From NCBI GenBank assembly GCA_947683425.1, contig CANTUQ010000003.1, positions 186,001 to 250,000 of the forward strand: a stretch of DNA of 64,000 nucleotides. Reading direction: 5' to 3'. Position numbers and translations under genes: made by a program. This DNA is from Excoecaria cochinchinensis (lineage: Eukaryota; Streptophyta; Magnoliopsida; Malpighiales; Euphorbiaceae). Under the pieces are notes generated by a model. That model did no database searches. It was given only the letters and a program-made list of their open reading frames with translations, and had not been told where the DNA came from. This document shows, one piece after another, positions 11,441 through 22,061 of this stretch. The first letter of the stretch is position 1. The number at the start of each line of letters is the position of its first letter.

Positions 11441-11555
11441 GTCTTGATAGCTAAAGCCACAGTTGCTAAGGGGAAAAAAGGAAAAAACTGGAGAAAAGAG
11501 CCTATTTTGGAGCTAAAAGAAGGAAGGGGCACGAAATTCAAGAAAAATGGTTGAA

Positions 11556-11760
11556 TTTTATAGATTTGGCTGACCGACGGCTAACCCGTCCCTATATTCA
11601 AACGGTGAACCCGTCTGTACTAGTCCACCTGGCGAATCGTGCATTGTGCATATCACGCGCATTAATTAGGTAATTAATGAGGGAATCTGGATAGACAGAC
11701 GGAATACCCGTCTGTAGCTATATGGGCGGGAAGCCCGTCGGTACTTAAAATCTATATAAA
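11556..11760. promoter_or_regulatory. Putative divergent promoter between antisense gene and third ORF
   Basis: A minus-strand TATAAAA lies at 11562-11556, about 115 bp before the antisense ATG at 11440. A plus-strand TATATAA lies at 11754-11760, ahead of the leader of the third ORF. Between them, 11570-11735 holds GC-rich inverted repeats (GACGG...CCGTC; AGACGG...CCGTCT). The same style of motif (CCCGTCCCTA) occurs upstream of the LTR TATA box at 15719-15912. Promoter function is inferred from the layout. Confidence 0.55.
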
Positions 11761-11921
11761 GATGCAAGTACCGACGGGAAATCGTTTTGTTTTCCTTCTT
11801 CTTCACACCGACGCCTTTTCCTTTGTTTCCAATAGTCTTTTTTCGTTTTTGTCTTTTCAAATTGCATTTTCTCCCACCAGTTTCCAGTTTTTTGACTTCT
11901 TCAGTGGGTCTCGACTTCCAG

Positions 11922-12508
11922 GTTAGTAAAAATACCTCCATTTTTCTTTGTTTTATTATTATCATGAGCAAGGGGATTTCTTTTTCTTTTGAATTAATTG
12001 AATTAGTGGCCTGGTTGATCCTGGTTGACACTGTAAATAAGTTAATAGAATGAAGTTTGTTTTAATAAATAAAGAGTGCACGAATGTATGCTGTTCGAGG
12101 AATAATTAGTGTTCAGTGTATAAATATGGCCTTAGGAATTCATATATTTTGAAGCAAATAATGTGAGAATTAGAAAGCAAAGGTAATTATATTGCATCGT
12201 TGTTCGAGGTTTGAGGCCCGTTTCGTTCTATTTCTTCTTCATTAATGCAAGAGTTTGGGCACACCCTTGCCGGGGTGCTGCCAGTTTTTTTAGCAAATGT
12301 AAATATTATATTGTTACTTGGGGCCTGAGGCCTGTCCCTTCTTTTTATCTTTTCATGCAGGAGGTTGGGTACACCCTTGCCGAGGTGCTGTCCAAATTTT
12401 TGAAATCTTTTTGGTTTAGACATACCCAGGCAGAATGCCACCTAAATTTCTATCATAAGGTCTGTTCATGCCCATAATACCAAAACTAACTGTTTGTCTT
12501 ATTCACAG
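11922..12508 (+). other. Putative 5' leader intron of the third ORF, with a 110-bp tandem duplication
   Basis: Donor CCAG/GTTAGT lies at 11921/11922 and acceptor TTCACAG/G at 12508, with ATG 12510 directly after. Inside, about 110 bp is duplicated in tandem: the phrase ACACCCTTGCCG(G/A)GGTGCTG recurs at about 12260 and 12371. No protein is supported here. Confidence 0.5.
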
Positions 12509-12509
12509 G

Positions 12510-14577
12510 ATGCCACCACGACGATACACTCCACATGATCAGCCCGAGCCTGAGGCCCCAGGTTGGATGAGCGACGAGGCTAGACAGAGATATGCAGCAC
12601 TGGTTCAGGTGCAGTTCCGAGCTAGCCGCTTCATTTCTAGGCCGTTCCTCGAGGCTCTGGGGATGGCAGATGAGGTGGATATACTGATGGTGGGTGCGGG
12701 TTGGATAGAGTTTTTGACACCTGCTTTCCAGACTCACCCAGAGGTGGTACGACAGTTCCTCGCTACGCTACACTATGGCGAATATCAGAGATCTGACACG
12801 GAGGAGGGTGTCATCCAGTTTTGGATTGAGGGCCACCATTTCAGCATCACCCGTTAGCAGTTTACAAAGGCCATGGGGCTTCCAGTCGGGCAGGATGTCA
12901 TGACACCCCAGAGATCAGTGAGACGTCAGCATTGGGCAGTTATAGCCTCACCAGGAGTGCCGTACGATCATGATACGGCGAAGAGTACAGTACTTTTATC
13001 ACAGGCTCTGCGATATCTTCATCGGGTTTTGTCCAGCTCATATTTGGGACGAGCTGGTAACCTAGGTTCCCTTAATGCTGCAAAGATCTGGAGTTTATGC
13101 GCCATGATGCCAGGCCAGAGGGTCAATATCAGCCACGAGATTTTGGTCAACCTGGTGATGGTATCCAGGGGGGCAGCCCCTGTAGTGTATATCGGGGGGG
13201 TCATTACCAGATTGCTTTTGAGTTTGGGTGTTCATCCAGATATTTTGGGGTGCCCTTTGGATGAGAGTATTTATGTAGACGCTCCAGCGGCTATGACGAT
13301 GGCCATGATACTGCCGATACCGGGCCACCCCGAGGCATACAGACTTCGCACTGTGCACGAGACTAGGCGTGCATTTAGCTTGCCCTCGTTAGAGCCAGTA
13401 GAGGAGCAGGCTCAGGACCAGCCTCCTGAGCACCCAGAACATCAGGAGCATCAGATTCCCGAGCACCCAGAACATCAGGAGCATCAGATTCCCGAGCACC
13501 CTCAGCATCAGGAGGACCAGCCTCCCCGACAGCCAGAGCATCCCGATGGTCAGCCTCCGCAGCCGTAGCACGAGGAGCAGCCGGGTACACCTTTTGATGT
13601 GGGGATCGAGTTTACTATGGATGAGTTGCTGGCTACTCCTCCAGGACAGAGAGTGCAGAGTCCTATGCCTCCATCATCGAGAGTACAGTGGATAGCTCCC
13701 CGAGCGCCTGAGAGGTTTAACCCATATGCTAGAGTGGGGGATCCGGGAGCATCTACTTCTACAGCTCCACCACTTGAGCCGACGCCAGATTCGGCTCCCC
13801 CTCCATCCTCGTCATCAGCTTTCCCAGGGCAGCCAGATTTTACTACCCTATTGACTTCTCTGTTCACATCTTTGGAGCATAGACAGGAGGAGAGAGACAG
13901 GGCCCTTCTCGGACAGCTCGGAGAGCGAGATAGGGTCATATTAGATCGGCTGGATCAGCAGCAGGGGATCATCCAGGACCAGGGGAGGCTTATTGATCAT
14001 CTGAGGCAGGAGCAGGAGAGACTCGTAGGTCAGCTGAGGCAGGAGATGAGGGCCTCCTAGAGTGAGGCAACCCAGAGGATAGTCGCATCCATACAGATGG
14101 TGGATGAGTCAGTGGAGGCTCTCAGATTCAGGATTTAGGTCCTAGAGGGTGCCATACCTCCCATCGCCCAGTCCCTGCGAGAGTTTAGAGAGCAGACTGA
14201 GGATAGGTTGAGGAGTATGAGGACCACCTCCACAGATCAGACCCTCTGCCTGGGCGATGCTTTCAGAGAGTTAGGGGGGTTGTTACCAGTACACTCCAAT
14301 TCATGACGGTCTGTGCACAGCCGTTTCTCGATGGATATGCCCAGGTCCAATTCTAGCAGCAGGAGCACAGCCGTTATCGGTACCAGTGGCTGTACCTCCC
14401 AGATACCAGCAAGTAGCCAGGGATTGGGCTACTCAGCAGGCCGGACCATCAGCCCCTCCCAGTCAGCCATCTGCCTTAGATGCAGGGCCCTCCGCCGCTC
14501 CGGCACGAGACCAGCCGGTTCATATATTGGAAGATGATGATGACCCAGAGGAGCTCTCAGATTATGCGCCATTATAG
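12510..14577 (+). pseudogene. Tat element B third ORF (Athila-ORF1 / plant transposon protein-like)
   Basis: This frame starts at ATG 12510 (MPPRRYTPHDQPEPEAPGW) right after a splice acceptor and stays open to about 14290, apart from TAG stops at 12855, 13566 and 14058 and a TAG in the 14130s. A frameshift near 14290 leads to the last part (14386-14577), which ends in an acidic DDDDPEELSDYAPL tail. The N-terminal half resembles the plant transposon protein domain found in Athila ORF1-type proteins (VGAGWIEFLTPAFQTHPEVV). The middle has tandem HPEHQEHQIPE repeats (13420-13540). The last third is Gln/Glu/Arg-rich and looks like a coiled coil (13870-14050). It is not gag or pol. A structural or regulatory role is possible but unknown. 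Most stops can be read as CAG to TAG. Confidence 0.7.
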
Positions 14578-15005
14578 ATTGTTCAGGGAGTTCTTCTAGT
14601 TTTGTGTTTATACTTTTTGTAATTGCATCTGTATATTGTACAAAATTTAACCTTTTAGTGGAAAAAAAATTTGGATCAACTTGTTAAATTTGCATGTTAT
14701 TTCTTCATGATTTCCTAAAACAAAATTTAAGAGGAAAAAAAAAAGAGAAAAAGAAAAGAGGAATTGATCACATGGAAAATAAGATGATGACTAATAAAGA
14801 GAGATATAAGATGTTCATAACTCTACCAATCAAGGTACTTGGCGTAAGAATTAACAAAAGTCTTTTACAATACAGGAACATGGTCTTACACCGATTCAAA
14901 ATCGACCCACAGTCAAGAGGAAGAATAAATAGATCAAACATCATGTCCTACGGGATCACCGGAAATCAAAAGATCAGAATTGTACTTTGGGGGCACGATG
15001 AGGCC
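14578..15005 (+). other. 3' untranslated stretch of Tat element B
   Basis: AT-rich sequence follows the third ORF, with T-rich and AATAA-type signals (for example around 14600-14660). I see no coding or repeat structure until the 52-bp array begins. Confidence 0.5.
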
Positions 15006-15366
15006 GCCAAATTATAGCACTTCATACAGTCCGAAGAAGACTCGGTGTAGCTCAGGAGAGCAATTATCGCACTTTGTACAGTCCGAAGAAGACTCGGTGC
15101 AGCTCAGGAGAGCAATTATCGCACTCCGTACAGTCCGAAGAAGACTCGGTGCAGCTCAAGAGAGCAATTATCGCACTTGGTACAGTCCGAAGAAGACTCG
15201 GTGCAGCTCAGGAGAGCAATTATCGCACTTCGTACAGTCCGAAGAAGACTCAGTGCAGCTCAGGAGAGCAATTATCGCACTTCGTACAGTCCGAAGAAGA
15301 CTCGGTGCAGCTCAGGAGAGCAATTATCGCACTTCGTACGGTCCGAAGAAGACTCGGTGCAAACCC
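15006..15366 (+). repeat. 52-bp tandem array in Tat element B 3' region
   Basis: The phrase CAGTCCGAAGAAGACTCGGT starts at 15027, 15079, 15131, 15183, 15235, 15287 and 15339, an exact 52-bp step seven times. Each unit continues with CTCAGGAGAGCAATTATCGC. Because 52 is not a multiple of 3, the short open frames across it are by-products of the repeat. It lies about 150 bp before the 3' LTR. Confidence 0.95.
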
Positions 15367-15502
15367 CGCGTTTTATAAGTCCAGAACCGACTAGACGCAT
15401 TGCCGCTTCCCCGACGAAAAGGTAAGGACTGCCTCAGGTATGCGTCTCTTTCCTTTATTCTCTGAATTTTGGCTCATCTAGGCACTAGTGCGCTAGTTTT
15501 CC

Positions 15503-15518
15503 CGAAATTGGGGGCAAC
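15503..15518 (+). other. Polypurine tract of Tat element B
   Basis: GAAATTGGGGGCAAC directly precedes the TGTAGACACC LTR start; the same signal (AAAATTGGGGGCAAC) precedes the LTR at 18020. Confidence 0.75.
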
Positions 15519-15718
15519 TGTAGACACCGGGTCTCGAGGCAGTCCAGATCAGAGTTACACGATGAAGAGATCAATGTCGATTTACGAGTAAGGGGATGGA
15601 ATTCAGAGGTTTTCATCTTTCGGTCTCGCAAGGATTAAAATCTTTTTCTATAGCATGGAGTTTTGAAAGAGTTGGATAAATTTTACAGAATTTGGGTAAA
15701 AATGGGAGTTTTGCTTCA

Positions 15719-15912
15719 CAGACGGGCATTCCGTCTGTGTAGGGATGCTCGTCCCTACTTGGGGAGATACCCGTCCCTAGGCGTAGTAGGGACGGACCCG
15801 TGGCAACCTAGGGACGCCCGTCCCTAGGATCGCGCCCCATCCCTAGTCAGTCTCCCGCATTTGCCCCTAGTAGAGACGGCCGTCGGTAGGCGCAGGGAAG
15901 CCCTTCGGTACG
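15719..15912. repeat. GC-rich inverted-repeat block upstream of the LTR TATA box
   Basis: Repeats of CCCGTCCCTAG and its complement (GTAGGGACGG), plus GACGGGCATTCCGTCTGT, form several potential short hairpins. They end about 150 bp before TATAAATA at 16061. Related motifs appear at 4437-4575 (5' LTR), 11570-11735 (internal) and 16617-16660. Confidence 0.8.
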
Positions 15913-16060
15913 GTAACTGACCGAATCACTCGAGAGTGGATAAAATTTGATCTCTTTTCTTTTCAAAAGGGGGATAAAATTTATCTAAAAGTTGAATTTT
16001 AAAGCCCTTTTAAAATTCAAACTTTAGATAGACGCTTATCTTAATTATCTCATAAAACCC

Positions 16061-16068
16061 TATAAATA
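16061..16068 (+). promoter_or_regulatory. TATA box of Tat element B 3' LTR
   Basis: TATAAATA lies downstream of the GC-rich block. The equivalent region has been deleted from the 5' LTR, so element B has no promoter of its own at the 5' end. Confidence 0.65.
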
Positions 16069-17280
16069 AAGGATCAAATTTCAGTTTTAGGGGTTAGAAA
16101 ATTTGGAGAAAATCTGGAAAAGGAGAGAGAAATTTTATTTAGAAAAAAAGGCTATCAAATATTTTTTGAAAAAAATTGTTTTTAGATAAAGGCTTTTCTG
16201 TGAGCAGATTACGCAAAAAGTTCATAAATCTCTATTCATCTGTAGAGTTTTATTTTGATAAGACTTCTTTTAATTAATCGATTTCTTCAAATTTTTCTTA
16301 CGAATTAAGTCAAATTGAGGTGACGAAATTCAGTCGCTTCCATCAATATAACTAATTCGAACACACGATTGCTATAAAATTTTCAAGGAAAGAATAGCAT
16401 AAATTTTCTTTCTTTGATCTGATTCTTCTTTTGATCCTTGCGAGGCACACGGGGACAAAATCATTCGACATCCACCCTAAAAGGTAAAATTCGAGGGTAA
16501 ACATTCTGGATTAACATTTGTATAATTTAATTTGATTTACATTGATTTCTATATATACTTCATTATCTTTTTTTACAAAAGATTTAAGAGGTTTTTTTTT
16601 TTTTGTTTTCCCCTCACTAGGGACGGCCACTGGCACGATCCAGGTAGCCGTCCCTAGGCAAAATTCTCATTTTTTTTATCTCATAAAATCCTATCTCTTA
16701 ACTTATTGTTGTTAGAATTTTCTCATTTTTATTTTTATTCACGTTTTTGCTAACGTGTTTATCCTGGTGAGTTCTTTTCTGACCATTGGAAGTTGGAGTT
16801 GTGAGAGATGTTAGTTGCGCCATCCTGCGGATCTCGATTCGGGTTCATTTTTCTACCCTTACCTTGTATTTATGTTGTTATGGAAATGGTTTTAATATCG
16901 TTAAGGTAAAAAGCACCAAAGGTTTTTTAACAATTAAACCTGGAGATTTTACCGAAAATGGTGGACCAATGTCCCATTTCAGCCAATAAAATTGACACTT
17001 CATAAAAACCATTTTTGTAATGAATATTCATGGTAGGACCAAAGTCCTCATTCCAATGAATATCCCATTTTATGCATGTATCGCACTTTTATAAATGGGA
17101 GTTGTATTCCGCTCCTAGTGTTATTGTAATTTATTTCGAACACTTTACCTTGATTCTTACTTCTATTTACCGCTTTGGATGTGAATGATTTGCACTTTAA
17201 TAAAATGCATCGTGTGGAAAGTTGGTGAAATAATAAATTCAAAACATAATTGTAAAATTAATCAAAGTACGAATAAATGA

Positions 17281-17790
17281 GGGGGCAGTTATCAAAATCC
17301 AAGACCTCTCAGGGGGCAGATCTCAACCAAAGACCTCTCAGGGGGCAGTCAATCAACCAAAGACCTCTCAGGGGGCAGAAATCAACCAAAGACTTCTCAG
17401 GGGGCAGAAATCAACCAAAGACCTCTCAAGGGGCACATAATCAATCCCAGACCTCTTAGGGGGCAGATCTTAACCAAAAACCTCTCAGGGGGCACACAAT
17501 CAACCCAAGACCTCTCAGGGGGCAAATATCAACCAAAGACCTCTCAGGGGGCACACGATCAACCCAAGACCTCTCAGGGGGCAGATCTCAACCAAATACC
17601 TCTCAGGGGGCACACGATCAACCCAAGACCTCTCAGGGGGCAGATCTCAACCAAAGACCTCTCAGGGGGCACACAATCAACCCAAGACCTCTCAAGGGGC
17701 AGATCTCAACCAAAGACTTCTCAGGGGGCACACAATCAACCCAAGACCTCTCAGGGGGTAGATCTCAACCAAAGACCTCTAAGGGGGCAC
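17281..17790 (+). repeat. 29/30-bp minisatellite of Tat element C 3' region
   Basis: About 17 copies of CCTCTCAGGGGGCA followed alternately by GATCTCAACCAAAGA (29-bp unit) or CACAATCAACCCAAGA (30-bp unit). In the right half the two unit types alternate, so the higher-order period is 59 bp. It lies between the truncated LTR of B and the 3' UTR of C. Confidence 0.93.
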
Positions 17791-18019
17791 CCCTCAGCAG
17801 AACAGCTAGCACTATGACGGCATTACCACTCTATGGAGGGTTAGCACGATCACAGCACTGCCGCTTCTGCAATCACAACAACAGCACTCAATTCAAGAAG
17901 ACAGCCGCCTCAGGTAGGTGTCTCTGCATCTCTTTCTCTCTCTGAATTTTGGATTTTCTCCTTTGAATTTTGGCTCACCTAGGTGTCTATGCACTAGCTT
18001 CTCCAAAATTGGGGGCAAC
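17791..18019 (+). other. 3' untranslated end and polypurine tract of Tat element C
   Basis: The stretch ends GAATTTTGGCTCACCTAGG ... AAAATTGGGGGCAAC, closely matching 15455-15518 in element B. No other part of C's internal region is in the window. Confidence 0.7.
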
Positions 18020-18519
18020 TGTAGACATCGGGTCCCGAGTCCGGCATAAAATGAAAATGGTGATTTTTTTTGATCCTTGATTATTCCCTCCGAAAAAAAA
18101 TAAATATAAATATGTGTGTGTGAAATTAAAAATTAATTAGTTAATGTTGTTAGTTACTTGAGTAATTAATATTATTGTGTGATTAAAGTGCATGTAAAAT
18201 TAAAGTTTAAAGTGTATAATTAATTAGATAATATATATATATATATATGTGATAATTTAAATGGATTAAATGGTGTAATGTTTAATTAATTAGATAAATT
18301 ATATATTAAGTAGATTAATTATATCAATGTGTAATGTATGTAATGTTTAATTAATTAATGTATTAATATGTAATGTGTAATTGATGTATAATGTTTGATT
18401 AAATTAGTATGTGTGTGTATTAATTTGAATTAAGTTAGATTAATTAAGAAAAGAGAAAAGGAGGGAATTAAAATGGAGGAAATTACCATTATGCACCTAA
18501 TCAGCCCTAATTTGTGGGG

Positions 18520-18527
18520 TATAAAAA
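18520..18527 (+). promoter_or_regulatory. TATA box of Tat element C LTR
   Basis: TATAAAAA lies 500 bp into the LTR, with a purine-rich transcribed-leader-like stretch 20 bp downstream. Confidence 0.6.
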
Positions 18528-19159
18528 GAATGAGATGAAGAAATGGAAGGGGGGGCTCTCTCTCTCTCCGCTGGAAACATTAGCAAAAGAAAGAGAAAGA
18601 AAATAGAAAGGAAAACCAAAGAAAAAGAAAAGAAAGAGAGAGCAAGAGGAAGCCATAGGAGTTGTGAGCAAAAAGAAAGAAAAAGAAAACGAGAGCAAGA
18701 AGTGAGAACACAGAGAGCAAGAGAGAGTAAAAGAGAAAATAGAAAAGGAAGAGAGAGAGTAAAAAGAGTGATAAAAGAAAAGAAAAGGAGAATAAGGAAG
18801 AAGGGTGCACCGGACACCAGCCAAACGCCAGACCGGAGAGAAGGAGAGAGGAGAGAGAAAGAAGACGGCGCTCCACCGCCAAAACGCCGCCTCCCAAGGT
18901 GACACACGCCCCACCATCGGAGTCGCCGTCACCTGAAGAATCCACTCGCACCATCTGATCGTCCGCCGGCGGCCGAAAAGCCGGCGCGTGAGAATCATCA
19001 CCCGAGACGCTTCTTCGCGATTTCCGGCAACCTCCGATCACCTTCCGGTGCGTGGAGGTGCCCGCTCCCCCTCCGGTGACCTGGCCTCCCTTCCGGTGGA
19101 GGAGGCGACGCCCACCCCTACTCCGGCGACACTCCGGCGATGGTGAGCTCTTTTTCCCA

Positions 19160-19160
19160 T

Positions 19161-19204
<44 letters not shown>

Positions 19205-19228
19205 TTATTTTATTATTATTATTAATAT

Positions 19229-19259
<31 letters not shown>

Positions 19260-19700
19260 TTATTTTATTATTATTATTAATATTATATATATTTATTTTC
19301 TGTTTTTCATATTAATATTATTATTATTTGTTAATTAATATTGTTAATTATTTGTTTAGTGTTAGTGTTAGTGAATTATTTGATTATTATTTGTTTATGG
19401 TTAATGTTTATATATTGATGTGCATTATTAACATTGTTTAATTTATGTTAATTTTATGTTAATTTTATTACTGATTATTATTATATTTATGGATGTGCTA
19501 ATTTTATTGTTGTGTTATTATTAATATAAATATTATTATTATTCGATCATTGTTATGTTAATGATTATTTTGATATTATTATTTTATGGTTAATGCATTC
19601 CATAATTATTATTATTAATATATTATTATTATTTGGCTAAAAATGTGATTATTATTATTAGTATTATTATTTCATATTATTGTTATTTATAAATATTATT
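19160..19700. repeat. (TA)n and (TTA)n low-complexity tracts in LTR C
   Basis: Two (TA)n runs (about 19165-19196 and 19229-19250) lie within a tandemly duplicated GTATGTATTTATTTTATTA segment, followed by TTA/ATT-rich sequence. Replication slippage explains these. Confidence 0.85.
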
Positions 19701-20788
19701 TTTTTATCGGTTTTCATCACACCAAATTTATTATCATTTGATTAATTAATTTAATGATTCATTATTTATTCATTCATTATTTCATTCAATTTAGTCAATT
19801 ATTAATTTTGATTATTTTCTTTAAATTGTTTATTCAATTATTTGCGTATGCATTTATTTATTGATTTAACTATTTATTTATTACTAACTATTATTATTGT
19901 CCTGTCATGACCGTAACCGAGAGTGACATGTGACTCGTTCGAGGAGCACAGTCGAGACAAATAGTTTAGTATTTATTTATTTATTTAGAAGCATGTAATT
20001 ATTATCTTAAATCATTTTATTTATTTGTGGTCTGTAATAATAAAATGATTTTTCGACCGTGCTTAAAAGAACCACCACACAAATGTTGTTTACTAAATAG
20101 AATGTTTGCTAAATAAAACCTGGACCAATGTCCTATTTTTACCCAATAAAACCATCACATAAAAATTATTTTCCATAATGAATGCATGCGAGGACCAATG
20201 TCCTCATTGTTAATGAATAACCCGTTTTATGCATGTATCGCATATTTACGAACGAGGGTTGTATTTTGCCCTTAGTATTATTGTAAATTTATTTTATGCT
20301 TTAATGCTATTTTATTTTATACTCTTAAATGGATGATTGAGCCTTTAATTTAAATTGCATCATGTGAAGAGAGAGCGAAATAATAAATTCAAAACCTAAT
20401 TGTAAAATTAATCAAAGTACGAATAAATGAGAAGTCCCGAACCTATCTCTGGTCTTTGGGCTCAAAGAGGCAAGAGGTTTACCCTCCAAGACACCTCTTG
20501 TGTCACGAGACTTTGACGTTAATTCTAGACTCCTTAGGGCGAGAGGTTTACCCTCAAAGACCCCTTTGGTTGGCCCAAAATGGATACTAAGCGCAGTCTT
20601 AGGCTCTCCGAGGCGAGATAAACTTTTCCAATGTTCTATTGGGTGGCGACTCCATGAAACCTCTTTGTTGCCCAAAATAGATGCACTTGCAATTCGTTGC
20701 AAGCTGTCAGCGGACCCTCAATTGCCCGATCGCCCTCGAGCGGGCAGTCAAAGGGGCGGCTGCGGGGATCCGGCTCGCGCGCGTCACA

Positions 20789-22061
20789 GTAATATATACA
20801 AAATATGATACATATCTCTTGTAGTGTAGAAACCCTTGCATAAGCAAATACAAGGATTCCCTTCTTACGTCACTGGCCCGGTTTTTATCCACATGCAAGA
20901 TAAAAATAGTTTTTCGCAGTCTAAATGCTCCTTAGAGATTTTGTATGGAGTGTTTCACGAAACACACTCTTAAGCGTCATCATTTTGGCATCATCACGGC
21001 GTTGCCAATTAAGCATCATTTGTACGTCATTCCGACATTACAAACTCTGACATTTAATAATCTATTTACAGAATCCCAAAAGGTAGAGACCAATCTCAAA
21101 CTCTCTTTGAGATGATGTTAGATAATTATTATCAGATGAAAATACTAAATCTTTTTTAATATGAAAACTCTATCCATATTTAGATTCACGTGCGTGTCTA
21201 AATTCTATCACATAATTTGAACTATATTATATCAAGTTATACGAAGATAAAAAGAAGGCAACAATAATTAAAATTAAATGTAAAAGGTTTGAAGAAAAAA
21301 TACATACAATTTATTTTATTTTATTTTTTTCCTTTTTGAAGTCATATTATGGTACAAGGATTTAGAATGATGCTTTCGTTGTAATCATTTGTTTAATCTG
21401 ATTGCTTAGCACGTATAACTTCAACTTCAATTTTGTCTCTGTAAAAAAAGCTGATCATGCCAGTACTAATTAAAGGACACCTTCTATCAAATAAATTAAA
21501 TTAAAGAACACCTTAATCAATTGTTTTCTTTAGAAGCACAAGTAGAATGAACATTTTTGTGAGAGAGAATTTTTATATGTCTGGCATTTTTCCAATTTAC
21601 ATAGCAATACCGGCAATCTCTTAATGGCATTTCAGCAACTTCCCGCATGAAACAAAATAAAGTGGAGAAAAGATGGTAATTGCTTGTCCTACATATTAAA
21701 AGTCAAAAAAACTCAAAAGATCTGGCCACCGATTCAAACTGGGCCACAATTTCCTGTTGCGAGATGCCTCTATGCACGCTGCTCTATGAGCTGGTTTGTG
21801 CCCTACTTTTCTTCACTCCCTATCAAAGGAATCCAAAGAATGGAGAAAAAAAGTGGACCCGAGAAAAGCAAAGCAGAGTTTCCATTTATGTAGACTGTAG
21901 ACAAAAGAAGCTTTTTCTTTAACTTTGTTTTTCTTTTACCTAAACCCATTCTTGATTTCTTTCTACTTACTTTACTAGTCTATATATTCTCTCTTTAACT
22001 TCTTTCCACATACTCCATTCTTCTCTTCTAGAAATCCTAACCATTCAATAATAAATAGAAA
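20789..22061. other. Host intergenic DNA and promoter region of the DUF1218 gene
   Basis: AT-rich single-copy-looking sequence with no supported gene. A TATA box (TATATAT) at 21981-21987 lies 75-80 bp before the ATG at 22062, with a pyrimidine-rich CTCTCTTTAACTTC start-site context after it. Confidence 0.6.

Larger units (their letters stand above)
15519..17281 (+). mobile_element. 3' LTR of Tat element B, truncated at its right end
   Basis: It begins TGTAGACACCGGGTCTCG, repeats the GC-rich block (15719-15912) also seen in the 5' LTR, has TATAAATA at 16061-16068, a second inverted-repeat block at 16617-16660, and an LTR body like 20100-20430. At CGAATAAATGAG (17281) it stops matching other LTRs of its kind, which continue AAGTCCCGAACC, and runs directly into the minisatellite of element C. 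About the last 350 bp of the LTR is missing. Confidence 0.85.
18020..20788 (+). mobile_element. 3' LTR of Tat element C (about 2.8 kb)
   Basis: It starts TGTAGACATCGGGTCCCG after the polypurine tract and ends GCGCGTCACA. A TATA box (TATAAAAA) is at 18520-18527, followed by a purine-rich leader (18540-18880) and GC-rich DNA (18880-19140). The right 400 bp (20400-20788) matches the reverse complement of 47012-47400 in B', including GGGCGAGAGGTTTACCCTC. Long (TA)n and (TTA)n tracts occupy 19160-19700. The flank GTAAT on the right does not match CTAGG left of element B, so B and C are not two ends of one insertion. Confidence 0.85.

Noticed and set aside
15006..15366. Several overlapping ORFs of 80-130 aa rich in SVQSEED/LRRAIIALRT
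   Set aside because: They are the three reading frames of the 52-bp tandem repeat, which is not a multiple of three; no start context or homology supports a protein.
15006..17790. CRISPR-like regular repeats
   Set aside because: Units are contiguous with no unique spacers, the setting is a plant retrotransposon, and no cas genes exist; these are tandem repeats.
18497..19041. ORFs of 119-164 aa on both strands in LTR C
   Set aside because: They lie over a purine-rich (opposite strand pyrimidine-rich) leader of an LTR; low complexity and no domain.
20815..20830. CTTGTAGTG resembling a CACTA right terminus just after LTR C
   Set aside because: Only nine bases match and no subterminal repeats precede it; likely chance.
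21680..21922. 69-80 aa ORFs upstream of the DUF1218 gene
   Set aside because: Two overlapping frames in promoter-distal AT-rich DNA without homology or splice context.
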